Assembly: GCA_036874045.1 (NCBI GenBank)
Contig: CM072346.1
Coordinates: 15,414,001 to 15,478,000 of the forward strand
Reading direction: 5' to 3'
From: Cymodocea nodosa
Taxonomy: Eukaryota > Streptophyta > Magnoliopsida > Alismatales > Cymodoceaceae
Length of the DNA stretch: 64,000 bases
Shown: positions 60,113-64,000 of the stretch, piece by piece
How positions within the stretch are numbered: position 1 is the stretch's first letter
Layout of the letters: each line of letters opens with the position of its first letter
Made by a program: the position numbers and the translations under genes
Notes under the pieces: model-generated
Told to the model about the DNA's origin: nothing
What the model saw: the letters and a program-made list of their open reading frames with translations, nothing else
Databases searched by the model: none

Positions 60113-61929
60113 TCAAGATTCTGAATCTTTCGCTTCTTCTCCTTCGCTACTACTCTGAACCCTCCTTTCAGCCTCCCGCCCGTCCTGATTATCTTCACTT
60201 CTCCCAGAATAATCCTCGCATGGAGAAGTTCCAGTTCTGGAAGATGTGAAGTCTATCAAACGCATACCATTTTCTATAGCATCAATATCCCGAACGCCAG
60301 TGTACAGACCACGGCTTCCAGAAACCATGATATCATGCTTCTTCACCTTAATATAAAAATCTAGATAAGTGAATCTGCGTATAATGTAAGTGATACTAAA
60401 ATAAGAAAAATTGCCTGAATTATTTTTGGCTTACATGGTTGCTGGCGAAACTCTCTTCGGAAGAAGTCAGCACTGCAGGCAAAACCTGCATCAATTGTGG
60501 GCTGGTTGGCGTGGAAGACATGAGCACCCTCAGCGTTTCCCGTGCGCTATTTTCCACTATAGACTCAGCTTCTGTAAGTGGATTTACAAGGTTTGGTAGT
60601 AAAGGAGAAATAGATGAGAGTGCAGGACCTGCACTTACAAGGTAGCCTGGGCCTGACGAGCAAACATCAATGACGGGAATATGAACAATAGAATCAGACA
60701 TGAAAGGGGTAAATGTTGGGATTTGTTGTGAGTTTGACATGGCAGCATATGAAGAAAAAGGTATGGTAGATGGCAACTCAATTTTTGAGAGCTGAGATTG
60801 CTCGCAAGGTGCTTCAGATGGACGAAAAGAAACTGTTCCAGCAGATGAAAAGGCAGACAAAGGTGATGAATCAGATCCCACAAAAGGAAGAATTGAAGGA
60901 GTCGACATGTGTTGTAAGGGTGAAGTGCAAGGAGGGCACCAACAGTAATATGGAGACAAAAGAGGTGAGTTGCTAACTGGAATCTTAGAATATGGAAAAT
61001 GGAAGGGCAAACTACCAGAAGTCAAAGATGACGACATTAAAGATGGCAATCTAGGCAAGCCACAAGCAGGATTGTTGTCATCTTCTTTGGGCTTGCTCTC
61101 AGTCAACCGATTGTTGAAGGGCAGATGGATATCAGGTAAAGATGTTGGGACAGCAAGACTACTACCAACAAGGAGATTTGAGTTGTCACCACGCTTCCTA
61201 AACTTTTCTTTAACCCCACTCCTCAGTATTGATAAACCTCTAGATGGCCCATCTTTGAAAGTACTTGATCTGGGACTTAAACTACCCTGGTAGAAGGGAG
61301 AGGCTTTGCCTGGTTGAGATGCACTTGGCCGTGAACGATACAACTTTGAAGTTGTGCATGCCAATTGACTGCTTGGATCAGGCTCTCGAAAACACGAGTT
61401 AGTGGCAAGTACAGATGAAGGTGCTATTTTGGAGGAATTTGTGGATCCAAGGAGATACGCCCTCATATGAGTGGCAAAAGTGTCAAGACGTGACTCACAT
61501 ATCCCTGTAAGCTGGGACAGTGCTGGCCTTTTTCGAAGCAGACTCGTCATCTATCAGAGTAAAAATGAACTAATAAATAATCAAATGTAATTGGTCCTTT
61601 TACAATGTAGCCGCGATGCTGAATTTAGCAATATTAGCAAATGCTGCATCAAAAGTTCAAAATTGTGAGTACAGAAAATCACCTTCTGAAGCAATTCAAC
61701 TCCATGTTGTTTGGACTTTTCTGAACACCAGAAATAGGAAATTTGAGAATCAGGAAGCTTTAAGAGGAATGTTCGACCAGAATTGTCAGCTGAAATTTCT
61801 TCAACAGATGCTTCTTCAAAGCTCCCAGAGCAATGAGGTATAACAGCTACCCTCTCATTACAGCCATCATCCCCACAAAATGAAATCCGCATGTTTGATG
61901 AAGGTAATATGGTGAGGTTCAAATGACCC
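60113..61929 (-). CDS. Conserved plant protein with Pru-like N-terminal segment (5' exons not found)
   Basis: Function not established. Three exons join in phase: 61929-61683, 61550-60435 and 60346-60113, giving 531 aa to the stop. Exon 61929 starts mid-codon, so at least one upstream exon is missing. The first roughly 82 residues (MRISFCGDDG, AVIPHCSGSFEEASVEEI, GRTFLLKLPDSQISYFWCSE) follow the pattern of the Rpn13 Pru domain (L-x-x-F-C-W, I-F-P, F-x-x-V, GR-x-x-LKF, FFW). Next come a predicted helical segment (LLRKRPALSQLTGICESRLDTFATHMRAYL, quoted in part), a long Ser/Pro-rich tail with conserved SPYYCWCPP and IPTFTPFMSD...HIPVIDVCSSGPGYLVSAGP blocks, and an acidic, Ser-rich end. It resembles the Arabidopsis protein I recall as At2g39950, next to COI1 there too. 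Confidence 0.75.
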
Positions 61930-64000
61930 CTGTTAACAAAATAAATGATTTACAACTACTCAATATTAAAATTAAAGTAAAAAATGTTTCAAAATGACAA
62001 TGCAGAGTTCTTATTGTTTTAACAGTATTAAGGAATCGTTAGTAAGCTATACTTCTGCATAAAGTTTTTTTTACAGATAATGTAATCTAATTAGAGCATT
62101 AACACCAAGAAATGGGAAGATGACCATTCATTTTAAACAGCAGAAAACTTGTAAAAACAAACAAGCCGCTGGTAATAATTTGCCTCAACAAATTAGTTAG
62201 TAACTGAAGGTGTTACTTGTAAGGTCAACTATTGGACTACTATCTTGAACATGGATTAAGTAAAATAAAGTACATACATGTAAATTGACAATCCATGCAA
62301 ATGAACATAGGAAAACAATATTCCACAAGAACAAGTGTTCAAAAGTACAAGCAGAGAAAACGACCTTTTAGACATTCCTAAAAGTACATGTTGAGCAAGG
62401 AAAAAACCTTCACATAGTCTTGAGTATTAACAATTCTGGAAGTCGATAACTATTCAATTCCTCAACCATTGCTCTCTTGGTGGAAAAATTTGATTGCCCA
62501 TTTTGGCATGATTTCAAATGAGCATCATAGAAGTAAAGTCTTTTAATGATAAATATTGAAATATGAATATCCAACTGAAAATCAATTAACCATGAGTAGA
62601 GTGATACATCAATAACAAGTCATGTTCTCACTATTCTATCACTCTTTCTCACTTGGGGGGATGCTTATATCCTACAAGTGTTTTTGAAAGGATGCGTGGA
62701 CTTGGTTCATTAATTTGTCCCTTTTGGAGTATAATACCATTTTAAAATGTGGATATTCAACTCAAAAGCAATTGATTACCAGTGAAGATGCCCTATTTAT
62801 AACCAAAGTCAGGTTCTCACATTTATCAATGTGTACTATTCTAACAATCACACTGTGATCTACAGAAGCAGATAAGAAATCTCAAAGTCAGGGATATGCC
62901 TCTTATAAGTCTAAAAGCATTAAAAAACAGTAGCATGCTCAATCAAAAATGGTGAAACAAAGTTAACGCAAACCATTAGCACATGCTGAAACATTGAAAC
63001 GGACTAAGAATGGAACATATTCCTTCATTAAAAAGCATTAGTACCTGAAAGATTTTGTGGAGAAAGATCAATATGCATGTAATATCAAGAAAGTTAAGGA
63101 TTACAAATGCAACATGCACTTGAAATGAAACCTGAATACTTGTGGACAATTAAAGAATCATTCTAGGATTTATCGTGTCAAACAATATATCAACAAAATA
63201 TTTTAAACTTGTTTAAATAAAATATTTTTTCCTAGCTGGATTTTAGACAATTCACAAGCTCAATACATATAAAGTCAATGTATCATAGGAACATGAAAAG
63301 AAACTACCTTTAATTCGTCATTATTCAGAGATCATTACAGAACATCACACACGGCCATTTTACCTACAAATCAAAAGACATCTTTATTTGGGGGGATGAA
63401 CACCATCACTAACAAGCTCAATAATAGAATCCTGCAACTTGGTTAGACAGCTATAAACTCAGGACATCACACTTGTACATTCATATGATGACCATAAACT
63501 TAGCAATGATGAGGTGTGACCCAAACAATAGATATACCTTCCCAAAAAATGATCTCATGTACAACAATCATTTGCATAGAAGATGCCTGTTAGCCACCGG
63601 CTAATAATTGAATTAAGAATGGAAAACAAAAAAAAGAAATTCTTAATCATTCAGATATGTAATCACATTTTATTTTTATTAAGACAAATAGAACTAAAAT
63701 CTTTGAAATCTCGACAAGTTCTACTGTAGCAAAATAAGAGCCAAGAACAAATACAGGACTGGTAAAATTACCAAATTACTTTCATTTGAAATTAGAATAA
63801 ATAACTATCATATGATTTTATATATAGACTATGTATAACATGGCATTGCATCTTATTCTCCATTTTTAGCCAACACATATTCTAGCATCACGTGAAATTG
63901 ATAAAAAAGAAATTAAAAAAAACCTAACCACAAGCATCACAATTCACACATCTAAAACAACTGATCCAATGTTACAAATCACATGAACTTGAATGATATC
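61930..64000. other. Intron/upstream region of the Pru-like gene, to window edge
   Basis: AT-rich DNA without a clear exon apart from one weak candidate at 63384-63431. The missing first exon(s) of the minus-strand Pru-like gene should lie here or beyond the window. No tRNA or repeat is recognised. Confidence 0.45.
63384..63431 (-). CDS. Possible terminal exon of a gene extending beyond the window
   Basis: On the minus strand an acceptor-like TTGCAG is followed by a 15-codon stretch (DSIIELVSDGVHPPK) and a TAA. It reads like protein, but it is too short to recognise and could be chance. Confidence 0.2.
   Translation of the reverse strand, partial: DSIIELVSDGVHPPK

Overview
This is nuclear DNA from a flowering plant. 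Genes are split by AT-rich GT/AG introns, the products are plant families (NPF transporter, OCTOPUS-like, TPLATE-complex TASH3, DET2, WLIM2, COI1, PLS-class PPR), and the intergenic DNA holds worn LINE and Ty1/copia debris. Some genes have very GC-rich 5' coding ends (DET2, OCTOPUS-like), and the protein flavour suggests a non-grass monocot, perhaps a banana relative or a palm. That placement is only an impression.

Layout. 1.4-4.7 kb (-): plastid FAD synthetase (RIBF), 5 exons. 5.9-8.0 kb (-): mitochondrial TIM10, 5 exons, divergent from an intronless E-class PPR gene at 8.5-11.1 kb (+). 13.0-15.0 kb (+): NPF8-type proton/oligopeptide transporter. 18.8-20.6 kb (+): OCTOPUS-like (DUF740) gene with a possible uORF. 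23.6-42.1 kb (+): TASH3, 26 exons and 1214 codons, with introns carrying LINE remnants and local duplications. 42.7-43.5 kb (-): DET2 steroid 5-alpha-reductase. 44.0-44.7 kb (-): small MEE59-like protein. 45.5-48.0 kb (-): mitochondrial uncoupling protein, divergent from WLIM2 at 48.7-49.8 kb (+). 50.4-53.6 kb: decayed copia element. 54.4-58.2 kb (-): jasmonate receptor COI1. 60.1-61.9 kb (-): 3' part of a conserved plant gene without a settled function.

The exon coordinates were worked out by hand from splice sites and reading phase. RIBF, TIM10, NPF8, TASH3, MEE59-like, UCP, WLIM2 and COI1 each close into a full-length reading frame with consistent phases.

The genes do not form one pathway. 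Two are hormone genes (DET2 for brassinosteroid synthesis, COI1 for jasmonate perception), two are mitochondrial inner-membrane/IMS genes (TIM10, UCP), and one belongs to plant endocytosis (TASH3). What links them is probably conserved gene order: several have Arabidopsis counterparts that, as I recall, sit close together on chromosome 2 (about At2g38-At2g39) or its duplicate on chromosome 3 (about At3g54-55).

The observation most worth following is that the gene at 60.1-61.9 kb opens with a segment resembling the Pru (PH-like ubiquitin receptor) domain of proteasome subunit Rpn13, followed by a long Ser/Pro-rich tail. I saw no wholly novel multi-gene system.
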